Assembly: GCA_049889695.1 (NCBI GenBank)
Contig: JBMHCX010000007.1
Coordinates: 124,001-188,000, forward strand
Direction of reading: 5' to 3'
Length of the DNA stretch: 64,000 nucleotides
Source: WTJH01 sp049889695
Lineage (GTDB): Bacteria; Bacteroidota; Bacteroidia; Flavobacteriales; Flavobacteriaceae
Below are positions 25,745 to 33,914 of this stretch, in pieces (within the stretch, counting starts at the first letter, position 1; the number at the start of each line of letters is the position of its first letter). A model generated the notes under the pieces. The model was not told the origin of the DNA. It did no database searches and saw nothing but the letters and a program-made list of their open reading frames with translations. The position numbers were made by a program, and so were the translations under genes.

Positions 25745-26931
25745 AATCAGTTGTTACCATTGGGTTAGGTTATATTGGACTTCCAACGTCGGCATTAATT
25801 GCTTCTAATGGTGTTCATGTCAAGGGAGTAGATATAAATCCAGAAGTAGTAGATACCATAAACCGTGGAGAAATACATATTGTAGAACCAGAATTAGGAG
25901 AAATAGTTAAGAAGGCTGTTGAAAATGGATATTTAATAGCAGACACAAATACTAGAGAAGGTGATGTTTATTTAATTGTAGTACCAACCCCTTTTAAAGA
26001 AGATAATGAGCCAGATATTTCATTTGTTGAATCTGCAACAGTTAGTATCATTCCACTACTTAAGGAAAATGATTTATACATAATTGAATCAACTTCTCCT
26101 ATTGGTACTACTGAAAAAATGAAAGACCTGATTTATTCACAAAGACCAGAACTATGTGGAAAAATCAGTATAGCCTATTGTCCAGAAAGAGTCCTTCCTG
26201 GTAATGTAATGCATGAATTGGTTTATAATGATAGAGTAATTGGCGGTGTGGATCAAAAATCCACTGATGATGCGTACACTTTTTATAGACAATTTGTAAA
26301 AGGTGAGCTTCATAAAACCAATGCACGAACAGCGGAGATGTGTAAATTAACAGAGAACGCTTCTCGAGACGTCCAAATTGCTTTTGCAAATGAGCTTAGT
26401 CTAATTTGTAATAAGGCAAATATCAATGTTTGGGAATTGATTGATCTTGCGAATAAGCATCCAAGAGTAAATATCCTTCAGCCAGGATGTGGGGTAGGTG
26501 GACATTGTATAGCAGTTGATCCTTATTTTCTTACTTCTCACTTTCCAATAGAATCTAAACTAATTAGTGCCGCTAGGGAAATAAATAATTACAAAGCCTT
26601 TTGGTGCGTCGAGAAGATTCAGAATGAAATATTAAAGTTCGAACTTGAAAATAAACGAAAACCCGTTATTGCAATTTGCGGTCTAGCCTTTAAACCCAAT
26701 ATTGACGACTTGAGGGAGTCCCCAGCAGTATTTATTGCAGAAAAAATCCGACAATTTTATCCTATTGATTTGCTGAACTTCGTTGAACCAAATCTGAATA
26801 GTCATCAAGTTTTTGCCCTTTCATCTTGGGAAACAGCAAAAGCCAATTCGGATTTATGTTTTATTCTTGTCGCACATAAGGAATTTAAAGGGGAACAATC
26901 TGAGAAAATTATTTCGTTCGTTCAGTTGTAA
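25741..26931 (+). CDS. wecC: UDP-N-acetyl-D-mannosamine dehydrogenase
   Basis: Oxidises UDP-ManNAc twice with NAD to UDP-ManNAcA. 396 residues; GLGYIGLPTSALIASNGVHV is the Rossmann motif, ESTSPIGTTEKM and CPERVLPGN are family signatures, ENASRDVQIAFANELS is the central helix, and GCGVGGHCIAVDPYF contains the catalytic Cys. It starts with GTG, overlapping the wecB stop. After the stop, the 262 bases to 27193 contain no gene I can recognise. Confidence 0.95.
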   Translation: MKSVVTIGLGYIGLPTSALIASNGVHVKGVDINPEVVDTINRGEIHIVEPELGEIVKKAVENGYLIADTNTREGDVYLIVVPTPFKEDNEPDISFVESATVSIIPLLKENDLYIIESTSPIGTTEKMKDLIYSQRPELCGKISIAYCPERVLPGNVMHELVYNDRVIGGVDQKSTDDAYTFYRQFVKGELHKTNARTAEMCKLTENASRDVQIAFANELSLICNKANINVWELIDLANKHPRVNILQPGCGVGGHCIAVDPYFLTSHFPIESKLISAAREINNYKAFWCVEKIQNEILKFELENKRKPVIAICGLAFKPNIDDLRESPAVFIAEKIRQFYPIDLLNFVEPNLNSHQVFALSSWETAKANSDLCFILVAHKEFKGEQSEKIISFVQL

Positions 26932-27193
26932 ATGATTCCTTGTGAATACACAAAAGTACATTGAATTACATTTTTCGTATTCGACGCTTAACTCCGAAGT
27001 TTTCAAAGTTTAGAACCCACTTTCATGAATCAATAAAAGTTGAGAGGGCATTAACTTTAGTTGGTAGTTTTTCAGTAAAGAGTCAATTGAAAAAGGGGAA
27101 AATATTTTTGAGAGAGCTGGCATAGCTAGTTATCACAGCATTGATTTTAATTTTTTACGGTCCGGAAGACTATCTAGATTTTGAAGAGTAAAA

Positions 27194-27616
27194 TCAACGT
27201 TTTTTAAGCAACCAACTCGAGGATTGAATTTTATCGCCTAAGCCATCGATTAGGGCGACTCCCAACTGCTCACAAACGGGAACCTCTGGAATGCTTGTAT
27301 TGTTCTGATCGCCCCCGTTGGCAAAGCCTAGCTCGTATTGTTCGCCTAGTTCCTCTACAATTTTGGTTATCGTTTGGCAGACTGTTCGGTCCTGATCGAC
27401 CGATAGATATACACGATCGACAGATTTGATGTTGGAAACAATAATCACCCGTTCCTCTTCCAACTGAAATTCCTGACTCCCTTTTAATGCTCTTTGGTGG
27501 TCGTTGTTAACAATAACAATCAGTTCATCCGCCAAGGCTTTCGCCTGATTAAAATAGTCGAGATGCCCCTTATGAATGGGGTTAAAATATCCGGAAACGA
27601 TGATGGCTTTGGGCAT
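27194..27616 (-). CDS. Cytidylyl/adenylyltransferase-like nucleotidyltransferase (RfaE-domain-like)
   Basis: Small (140-residue) nucleotidyltransferase of the HxGH superfamily. GYFNPIHKGHLDYFNQAKAL holds the HxGH motif at about residues 15-18, followed by VNNDHQRALKG and FANGGDQNN. The family activates phosphorylated small sugars or alcohols with CTP or ATP: heptose-1-P adenylyltransferase and glycerol-3-P cytidylyltransferase are the closest types. The substrate cannot be fixed from sequence. It stands alone on the minus strand, divergent from the antiterminator gene. Its last 13 residues recur in the fragment at 24126-24167. Confidence 0.8.
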   Translation of the reverse strand: MPKAIIVSGYFNPIHKGHLDYFNQAKALADELIVIVNNDHQRALKGSQEFQLEEERVIIVSNIKSVDRVYLSVDQDRTVCQTITKIVEELGEQYELGFANGGDQNNTSIPEVPVCEQLGVALIDGLGDKIQSSSWLLKKR

Positions 27617-27701
27617 GGGTTTGTTCTTTAAGCAAATTTAGTGATTTACGGGATTACATAATTTAAATGAATTTAGGTGTGCATTTAAGATAAAAAAACA
27701 T

Positions 27702-27717
27702 TCTCAATACATTGAGA
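27702..27717. promoter_or_regulatory. TCTCA-N6-TGAGA palindrome, copy 1
   Basis: TCTCAAT-AC-ATTGAGA, perfect 7-bp arms with a two-base centre. It lies between the divergent nucleotidyltransferase and antiterminator genes, 79 bases upstream of the antiterminator start and about 55 bases before a possible -7 box (TATTTTCG, 27773-27780). Two further copies with the same spacing occur at 44565 and 48124. Confidence 0.6.
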
Positions 27718-27795
27718 GAAATAATTTTAAACGATTAATTAAATTGGCTGATATCGGTTTAGAATTATTCGTTATTTTCGAATCAAATTTTAAAT

Positions 27796-28248
27796 GTGTC
27801 CTGGTACCTGATAAAGTTGAAAAGAAGTTTAATGGACAAAGCCTCAATGTGTCTTGAAAATATTGGGTGCAAAGTTTATATACCAGTGCAATACGATCAA
27901 AGAGGAAATAAACCCAAACGAAAGTTCTTACTTCCAGGTTATGTTTTCATTTATTTTGAAAATATGGTCAATTATGATCGTCTAAATAGTACGCCCTATA
28001 CCTTAAACCTTGTCAGGCATAAAAGTAAATTAGTTGAAATACCCGACGATCAAATGGATAAGATGATTAATCATTTGGACTCGGTTTACGCCACATCAAA
28101 TTTTAGCAAAAATAAAATAGGAGATACCATTGAAATTGAACACGGAATTTTAGAGGGTATCGAAGGAACTGTCATAGATATCAGAAACAATAAAATTTAT
28201 TTACAATCGGAAGTAAGCCAATCAACCATTGAAATTGGGTTGATTTAG
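27796..28248 (+). CDS. NusG-like transcription antiterminator (UpxY type)
   Basis: A specialised NusG paralogue of 150 residues. The N-terminal NGN domain (SWYLIKLKRSLMDKASMCLE, then YIPVQYD and LLPGYVFIYF) is followed by a KOW domain near the C-terminus (IEIEHGILEGIEGTVIDIRN). Short NusG-like proteins of this type head capsule and O-antigen loci in Bacteroidota, where UpxY proteins let RNA polymerase read through the long operon. It starts with GTG at 27796; an ATG two bases earlier is out of frame. The next gene, gmd, starts 140 bases downstream. It probably controls the fucose genes and the AT-rich block that follows. Confidence 0.85.
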   Translation: MSWYLIKLKRSLMDKASMCLENIGCKVYIPVQYDQRGNKPKRKFLLPGYVFIYFENMVNYDRLNSTPYTLNLVRHKSKLVEIPDDQMDKMINHLDSVYATSNFSKNKIGDTIEIEHGILEGIEGTVIDIRNNKIYLQSEVSQSTIEIGLI

Positions 28249-28287
28249 CTTCAGATATGACCTGTCGATTTTAATTTTGGGAGTTCA

Positions 28288-28302
28288 CTTCCCGTAGCGA
28301 AG
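28288..28302 (+). promoter_or_regulatory. Possible ops-like hairpin in the gmd leader
   Basis: CTTC-CCGTAGC-GAAG would form a small hairpin with GTAGC in the loop. The GTAGCG word is shared with the E. coli ops element recognised by RfaH, another NusG paralogue. It lies between the antiterminator gene and gmd, where such a protein could load. The stem is only 4 bp, so this is a weak, inferred site. Confidence 0.3.
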
Positions 28303-28388
28303 CTTTGGAAAAAGTAAACATTGTGTTAGCTAAATAATTTGACTGCCAGCCGGGGAGATAAATATTTAAAAAATTTCATCTAAAACAA

Positions 28389-29471
28389 ATGAGTAAAGTC
28401 GCATTAATTACAGGAGTTACAGGACAAGATGGTTCTTACTTAGCGGAGCTATTGATTGAAAAGGGGTATGAAGTACATGGAATTATACGTCGTAGTTCGT
28501 CCTTTAATACTGAGCGGATTGAGCACCTTTATATTGATGAACTAATTGAGGATTTACATTCCAAACGTAAAATCAATTTACACTATGGTGACATGACCGA
28601 TGCGACCAACCTGATTCGTCTTTTTCAACAGATCAAACCCAATGAGGTTTATAATTTAGGGGCCCAGTCGCATGTTAAAGTCTCGTTTGATTTACCCGAA
28701 TATACCGCTGAAACCGATGGTGTAGGGCCCCTTCGTATTTTAGAAGCGGTAAGGATCTGTGGACTTGAAAAAACTACCAAAATTTATCAGGCTTCCACCT
28801 CAGAGCTTTATGGGAAGGTACAAGAAACCCCTCAAAAAGAAACCACCCCCTTTTATCCCCGATCGCCCTATGGAGTCGCCAAATTATACGCCTATTGGAT
28901 TACCAAAAACTATCGGGAATCCTATGGGATATTTGCTGTAAACGGCATCTTATTTAATCATGAATCAGAACGACGGGGAGAAACCTTTGTCTCACGTAAG
29001 ATAAGCCTAGCTGCCGCGCGTATTGCTAGAGGCACACAAAAAGTATTGTATTTAGGAAACCTAGATGCAAAAAGAGACTGGGGCTATGCCAAGGACTATG
29101 TCAAATGCATGTGGCTTATGTTACAACATCCTACCCCAGAGGATTTTGTCATTGCTACAGGCCGTCAATATACCGTACGCCGCTTTTGTCAATTGGCCTT
29201 TGCCCAAATAGGAATTGAATTACAGTGGGAAGGAAAAGGACAAGACGAAAAAGGGATTTGCCAAAAAACAGGTAAGACCTATATCAAAATAGACCCTAAA
29301 TACTACCGCCCAGCTGAGGTGGAAACCCTTTTAGGCGATCCAACTAAAGCCAAAACCGTATTGGGTTGGGACCCTGAAGAAACTTCTTTTGAGACCTTGG
29401 TCAAGCGGATGGTCCAAAGTGACCTAGTATTTGCTAAAAACGAACAGTCCATAAAAAAATCCTATGACTAA
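28389..29471 (+). CDS. gmd: GDP-mannose 4,6-dehydratase
   Basis: Converts GDP-D-mannose to GDP-4-keto-6-deoxymannose. 360 residues with the GVTGQDGSYLAELL cofactor loop, the RRSSSFNTERIEHLY segment specific to Gmd, YQASTSELYGKVQETPQKE (Thr/Ser and Glu catalytic residues) and YPRSPYGVAKLYAYW (Tyr-x-x-x-Lys). The stop overlaps fcl by 8 bases, and the two make GDP-L-fucose. Confidence 0.97.
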   Translation: MSKVALITGVTGQDGSYLAELLIEKGYEVHGIIRRSSSFNTERIEHLYIDELIEDLHSKRKINLHYGDMTDATNLIRLFQQIKPNEVYNLGAQSHVKVSFDLPEYTAETDGVGPLRILEAVRICGLEKTTKIYQASTSELYGKVQETPQKETTPFYPRSPYGVAKLYAYWITKNYRESYGIFAVNGILFNHESERRGETFVSRKISLAAARIARGTQKVLYLGNLDAKRDWGYAKDYVKCMWLMLQHPTPEDFVIATGRQYTVRRFCQLAFAQIGIELQWEGKGQDEKGICQKTGKTYIKIDPKYYRPAEVETLLGDPTKAKTVLGWDPEETSFETLVKRMVQSDLVFAKNEQSIKKSYD

Positions 29472-30396
29472 AATAGCCAAATACTCCACCATCTATATTG
29501 CTGGCCATACTGGAATGGTCGGTTCTGCCTGCTGGCGACTATTGGAAGAGCAGGGCTACAAAAACTTGATTGGGCATACCTCCAAAGAGCTAGATCTTAG
29601 AGACCAATATGCTACCGACGATTTTATAAAAGCCCATAAACCTGAGGTGATTATTGATGCTGCTGCCAAGGTAGGGGGAATTTGGGCCAATAATGCCGAT
29701 CCCTACGGGTTTTTGATGGACAATATGTTGATTCAAAACAACCTAATCCGATCAGCACATAAGTATGATATTGCCAGATTTATCTTTTTAGGAAGCTCCT
29801 GTATCTATCCTAAAGAAGCTCCTCAGCCACTAAAGGAGGAATACCTTTTAACCGGCCCCTTAGAACCCACCAATCAATGGTATGCTCTAGCTAAAATCTC
29901 TGGAGTAAAACTCATTGAAGCCCTAAAGTCCCAATATGGTAGGGACTATTTGGCCCTTATGCCAACCAATCTCTATGGCCCTGGAGATAATTACGACCTT
30001 AAAACTTCCCATGTGTTACCAGCCTTACTTAGAAAATTTCATGAAGCAAAGCTAAACAACCACTCGCCAGTTACCGTTTGGGGGAGTGGAAAACCCCTTA
30101 GGGAATTTATGCATGTGGATGATCTGGCACGGGCGGTGCTTTATAGTGTAGAAAACACCTTACCTGATTCGCTTTACAACGTGGGCAGTGGAGAAGAGAT
30201 TAGTATCAAAGACCTAGCCCTTTTGATCCAAAATATTGTTGGACATAAAGGAGAGATCATTTGGGATAACACCAAACCCGATGGAACACCAAGGAAATTA
30301 ATGGATAGCAAAATATTAACTTCATTGGGGTGGAAAGTTAAGATTAATTTAGAACTAGGTGTTAATAATACTTATAATGATTATGTAAAACGATAG
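29464..30396 (+). CDS. fcl: GDP-L-fucose synthase
   Basis: Epimerase-reductase that makes GDP-L-fucose from the Gmd product. 310 residues: GHTGMVGSACWRLLE cofactor motif, AAKVGGIWANNADP, FLGSSCIYPKEA with the catalytic Ser/Cys, and NQWYALAKISGVKL with Tyr-x-x-x-Lys. Overlaps gmd by 8 bases. Its last bases run directly into a fossil of a nucleotide-sugar dehydrogenase, so the sequence after this gene is a recombination joint. Base composition changes sharply to AT-rich afterwards. Confidence 0.97.
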   Translation: MTKIAKYSTIYIAGHTGMVGSACWRLLEEQGYKNLIGHTSKELDLRDQYATDDFIKAHKPEVIIDAAAKVGGIWANNADPYGFLMDNMLIQNNLIRSAHKYDIARFIFLGSSCIYPKEAPQPLKEEYLLTGPLEPTNQWYALAKISGVKLIEALKSQYGRDYLALMPTNLYGPGDNYDLKTSHVLPALLRKFHEAKLNNHSPVTVWGSGKPLREFMHVDDLARAVLYSVENTLPDSLYNVGSGEEISIKDLALLIQNIVGHKGEIIWDNTKPDGTPRKLMDSKILTSLGWKVKINLELGVNNTYNDYVKR

Positions 30397-30506
30397 GAAT
30401 ATTAGAACAAGGATTTGTAGGAAATGCTGTATATCATAAGTTTAAGAATTATTTTGATATACACACTTTTGATTTAGACACCTCAAAAAAACAACTTTCT
30501 CTTTAG
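30393..30506 (+). pseudogene. N-terminal fossil of a nucleotide-sugar dehydrogenase-like gene
   Basis: In the frame starting at 30393 the sequence reads IGILEQGFVGNAVYHKFKNY followed by FDIHTFDLD and then stops (TAG at 30504-30506). This is the start of the UDP-glucose/GDP-mannose dehydrogenase-like Rossmann fold: GxxGQGFVG, then an Asp-rich beta-2 end. There is no initiator codon, since the fragment overlaps the fcl stop, and only about 37 codons remain of a gene that should have more than 300. It was probably the gene that once followed fcl before the AT-rich block replaced it. Confidence 0.6.
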
Positions 30507-30516
30507 TTTATTACAA

Positions 30517-31500
30517 ATGAAAACAATAGTAATCACATCAATTAACCACCCTACTAGTCAGGTAAAAAAATGGGCTAAACTTTCAGGATATAATTTAATC
30601 GTAGTTGGAGACAATAAGTCTCCTGTGGAATACAATGTTACAAACACAAAATTTTTAAATATTAACGAACAAAGGTCTCTTTATCCTGAATTCGCAAAAG
30701 TTTTGCCTGAGAATCATTATTGTCGAAAATTAATGGGTTACTTATATGCAGCAAATGAGTTAAAATCGCAAATTATTATTGACACAGATGATGATAACTC
30801 ACCATTAGAAAATTGGACTGATGGTTTATCATTAATGTATAGTGAGGTCAAATCATTAAATGATTCATGGATAAATATATACAAACATTTTTCAGAAGAA
30901 AATATTTGGCCAAGGGGGTATCCAGTACAACTAGATAAAAGTTTTAATGGCAGAATAACAGAAAATTCAGCTAAAGGAGTAGATATTAGTCAAGGATTAG
31001 TACAAGGTGATCCTGATGTTGATGCAATTTTTAGATTAAATAACCATATTAAAAGTTTTTCATTTAATGATAGTAGTCCTCTATTTCTATCACCTAATCA
31101 TTCATTCAGTCCCACAAATTCACAGAATACTACTTTTATAAAAAAGTTTTTCCCATTATTGTACCTACCTTCCTCAGTTACCTTTAGATATACAGATATT
31201 TTAAGGGGATATGTTTTACTTTCACTCAAAAAAAAATGGAATATAAAAATAGGTTTTAGATCAGCAGATGTCTATCAAGACAGAAATGAACATGATTTAA
31301 TTATTGATTTAAACAGTGAGCTGCCTTTTTTTAATGACGCCTTTAGCATAATTGATAAGATGATAAATAATCTTGAGTCAAGATCAAACAATCAAATTGT
31401 AGATGATATATTTTTTACTTACGAGTTTCTTGAAAAGGAGAAAGTTGTTCATAAAACCGAACTAAAAACATTAGAAGAATGGCTCAAAGCAATAAATTAA
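30517..31500 (+). CDS. STELLO-like (DUF288) glycosyltransferase
   Basis: Putative glycosyltransferase of 327 residues. The opening TIVITSINHPTSQVKKWAKL is followed by YNLIVVGDNKSP, NHYCRKLMGYLYAANE and IIIDTDDDN. This ordering is what I know from STELLO/DUF288 proteins, with DTDDDN as the metal- and nucleotide-binding acidic motif. No membrane segment is visible. It would add one sugar of the repeat unit. It overlaps the next gene by 22 bases and is the first intact gene of the AT-rich block. Confidence 0.65.
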   Translation: MKTIVITSINHPTSQVKKWAKLSGYNLIVVGDNKSPVEYNVTNTKFLNINEQRSLYPEFAKVLPENHYCRKLMGYLYAANELKSQIIIDTDDDNSPLENWTDGLSLMYSEVKSLNDSWINIYKHFSEENIWPRGYPVQLDKSFNGRITENSAKGVDISQGLVQGDPDVDAIFRLNNHIKSFSFNDSSPLFLSPNHSFSPTNSQNTTFIKKFFPLLYLPSSVTFRYTDILRGYVLLSLKKKWNIKIGFRSADVYQDRNEHDLIIDLNSELPFFNDAFSIIDKMINNLESRSNNQIVDDIFFTYEFLEKEKVVHKTELKTLEEWLKAIN

Positions 31501-32405
31501 CAACAATTAGCCAGCTAGGATCTAGACTTTCGATTTGTAAAATACATGTTAGAAATTTGTTGAGATTTTCTCCAAAAGGGACTGAACATATTTTTTATAT
31601 AGTAGATGATAAGAATTTAAAATTAAATGAATATGCATCCTCAGTTTTAACAAATCATGGGGAAGTTTTTTTTAAAAAAGAAAATCCAGTATTAATTGAT
31701 AAGCATAGAACTTTACCTCCACTTGGCGGTGATAAAAATTATGATTGGTTAATTGAAAAAGTTAAAACCAACTATTTTTTAACACTTCATGACGATACAA
31801 TTATTTTCAATGTAAAGCCATTTAATTGGATTTTAAAAAAAATAAATGAGGGGGTAGATTTTGGTGGTTTTACCGACGGAAGAGTGCACACAAATTATAA
31901 TTCACTTTTATATAAAAACGAACCATTTACAAAATTGAGGATTGGTACTTGGTTTTTATTTGGAAACACAAATGAATTTAGATCCAATAAAATGAGCATG
32001 GGCCTTTATAAAAATATATATAAGCCAGCAGCAAAATTTTCATTAAAATCTAAAAACGTAAGTACACTTAAATTTAGGCAATGGGTCAATGGTGGTTTTC
32101 CATTTAATATTCAAATTAGAGATTTAAATTTTAGATTAGCTGTCGAAGAATATGATGATAAATTTATATTTAAAGACGACATTCTTCATAAAGAAAAAGT
32201 GACAGGATTTTTTGTTGCTCGTAATTTAATTGATTACGTAGATACAGATCAAGAATTAAGTAGATGGAATTTAAGATGGGAAACTCTTACCCCGTCAGAA
32301 AAAAAATTTGACAGATTATTTTTATCAGATTTAAGCAAATTTATTAACGATCAAAATGAAAAAGATGAAGGCATTCAATTATTATTGGAGAGATTAATTG
32401 ATTAA
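31479..32405 (+). CDS. Putative glycosyltransferase-like protein of unknown family
   Basis: I do not recognise a named family. The 308-residue product looks like a GT-A-fold enzyme: TTISQLGSRLSICKIHVRN, HIFYIVDDKNL, then a DxD-like acidic motif in YFLTLHDDTIIF at about residues 99-110, and later WVNGGFPFN and YDDKFIFKDDILH. Soluble, no signal peptide. It overlaps the STELLO-like gene by 22 bases, which suggests coupled translation of two transferases acting in sequence. Confidence in transferase function is moderate and rests on the acidic motif and context. Confidence 0.5.
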   Translation: MAQSNKLTTISQLGSRLSICKIHVRNLLRFSPKGTEHIFYIVDDKNLKLNEYASSVLTNHGEVFFKKENPVLIDKHRTLPPLGGDKNYDWLIEKVKTNYFLTLHDDTIIFNVKPFNWILKKINEGVDFGGFTDGRVHTNYNSLLYKNEPFTKLRIGTWFLFGNTNEFRSNKMSMGLYKNIYKPAAKFSLKSKNVSTLKFRQWVNGGFPFNIQIRDLNFRLAVEEYDDKFIFKDDILHKEKVTGFFVARNLIDYVDTDQELSRWNLRWETLTPSEKKFDRLFLSDLSKFINDQNEKDEGIQLLLERLID

Positions 32406-32415
32406 TATATCAAAA

Positions 32416-33531
32416 ATGAAATTCAACTTCATAATAATTTCTGTAGGAATAATTAAAGATGTTTTCAGACTTTTTACGGGGATGTATCTATTTAGCATAG
32501 ATATAGCGACTACTGGTTATTTTTTCGCTACTATTAGCCCAGCAATTATATTTTTAACATGGTCTGAAAATGTTGATGGCGAATCGTTAATAGATGATAA
32601 TCCAGAAACAAATCTGAAAACATATTATTTCCCTATTTCAGGCCTCATAATTTGTATTTCATATTTAATTTTTTCACCAATTTTCTTCCAGTATGTATTT
32701 ATTTACTTCATTACTCGTATAGGTTATTTTTATTACAGAACATTTTTAATTGAAAACGATCTACATTTAAAATTGATGTATCAAAAATTGATAGAAGTTT
32801 TACTACTTCTTATTTTAATAATGTTTAGGTCAAAATTGTCAATTGAATATTTACTGATCTTATTTTTATCAATTCAAAATATTCCATCCCTATTTTTTCT
32901 TAATCGTTTAAAACAATATATGTTTGCTTTAGATTATAGTAATTTTAAATTTGAAAAGTCTGTCTTCTTAAGCGCTAGATCTTTGAGTATTCTGCTAAAA
33001 AACATTGTAAATAACGTTGATAGCATTTTGCTTGCTTCTTTTGGAAATCCTGAAGGTGCCGGTCTTGTGAAATATATCCGTAGTATGGGTAATGGTCAAA
33101 ACCTAGTGATCAATCAAATTGTTGACAGGTTTCGTCATTCATTCTTAAAAAAATGGATCCAGCAAAACAATAAAAAACACTTACTTTCAACAATAATTAT
33201 TTTTTTATGTTTTGGATTAAGTTTTGGTTTTATATTTTTTAAATATGTTGTTAATTTAATTGAAAACATATTTTATGTCCCAGAATTTCCGGTGTATACC
33301 ATTCTATTTTTTGGACTATATGCAGTCTCACCAGTAATGAGGGTTTCATATTTGTATTCCAAACAAATGAAATTTAATATAATTACTCACTTAATTATTT
33401 TCATTAACTTTATTTGTTTCGTGGTATTTCATGTTGATTCTTTATTTAATTATATAATTCTTCCTCAGTTAATAGCATTGTTAACTTTTTTAATTTGGGT
33501 TTATAAATTGAATTATAATAAGGTTTTATAA
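32416..33531 (+). CDS. Multi-pass membrane protein, Wzx-like repeat-unit flippase
   Basis: 371 residues with about ten hydrophobic segments (for example LIICISYLIFSPIFFQYVF, LLLLILIMF and ILFFGLYAVSPVM) and few charges inside them. In a locus that also has a Wzy-like polymerase, Wzz and Wza, the expected missing part is the Wzx flippase that moves the lipid-linked repeat across the inner membrane, and size and topology fit. Sequence conservation in this family is low, so this rests on context. I choose the ATG at 32416 over the TTG at 32398. Two gene fossils follow directly. Confidence 0.55.
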   Translation: MKFNFIIISVGIIKDVFRLFTGMYLFSIDIATTGYFFATISPAIIFLTWSENVDGESLIDDNPETNLKTYYFPISGLIICISYLIFSPIFFQYVFIYFITRIGYFYYRTFLIENDLHLKLMYQKLIEVLLLLILIMFRSKLSIEYLLILFLSIQNIPSLFFLNRLKQYMFALDYSNFKFEKSVFLSARSLSILLKNIVNNVDSILLASFGNPEGAGLVKYIRSMGNGQNLVINQIVDRFRHSFLKKWIQQNNKKHLLSTIIIFLCFGLSFGFIFFKYVVNLIENIFYVPEFPVYTILFFGLYAVSPVMRVSYLYSKQMKFNIITHLIIFINFICFVVFHVDSLFNYIILPQLIALLTFLIWVYKLNYNKVL

Positions 33532-33565
33532 ATCATTGATTTATCAAAATTTAATAAAAAAATAT

Positions 33566-33674
33566 TAAGAAACGAATTGCTGTAGTTGGTCTTGGTTACT
33601 TAGGCCTCCCTCTAGCTGTAGAGTTTGCAAAAAAGCATGTTACAATTGGATTTGAATTAATTAAAAACCCATGA
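33566..33674 (+). pseudogene. 5' fossil of a UDP-sugar dehydrogenase (TviB/WbpO-like)
   Basis: Reads KKRIAVVGLGY, then, after a +1 shift at the T run 33599-33601, LGLPLAVEFAKKHVTIGFEL, then TGA at 33672. This is the N-terminal Rossmann motif of Vi-antigen/UDP-GlcNAc-type 6-dehydrogenases. Only about 36 of some 425 codons survive, with a frameshift. The wecC gene at 25741 is a different subfamily, so this is not its duplicate. Confidence 0.72.
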
Positions 33675-33704
33675 AATACTTAAGAGATATATGATATTCG
33701 TTAG

Positions 33705-33867
33705 GCATTAAAGGAAAGTATAATGGATATCCAGCCAGGAAATGTTCCTTCTGCACACGCAGACAATAGTTCACTAAAAAAAAATATAGACTTTAAACCA
33801 AAAACTTCTGTTGAAAAAAGGAGTAGAAAAATTCATATTATGGTTTAATGAATATTATAAAGTCTAA
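33705..33867 (+). pseudogene. 3' fossil of a UDP-sugar 4-epimerase (TviC/CapI-like)
   Basis: From 33705 the frame reads ALKESIMDIQPGNVPSAHAD, NSSLKKNIDFKPKTSVEK and then, after one extra A in the run 33814-33819, GVEKFILWFNEYYKV and TAA at 33865-33867. This is the standard C-terminus of UDP-glucuronate/UDP-GalNAc-type 4-epimerases. In such loci the epimerase gene usually follows the dehydrogenase, whose head lies 30 bases upstream here. An internal deletion removed the dehydrogenase tail and epimerase head together, and frameshifts accumulated afterwards. Confidence 0.72.
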
Positions 33868-33914
33868 ATAGGTTTGAATAAAATATTTAAATACGAAAAA
33901 TAAACTTAAGTAGG

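Noticed and set aside
25741..33674. The dehydrogenase fossil at 33566 as a duplicate of wecC
   Set aside because: The N-terminal motif (GLGYLGLPLAVEFAKK) differs from wecC (GLGYIGLPTSALIASN) and fits the TviB/WbpO subfamily; the neighbouring epimerase tail supports this.
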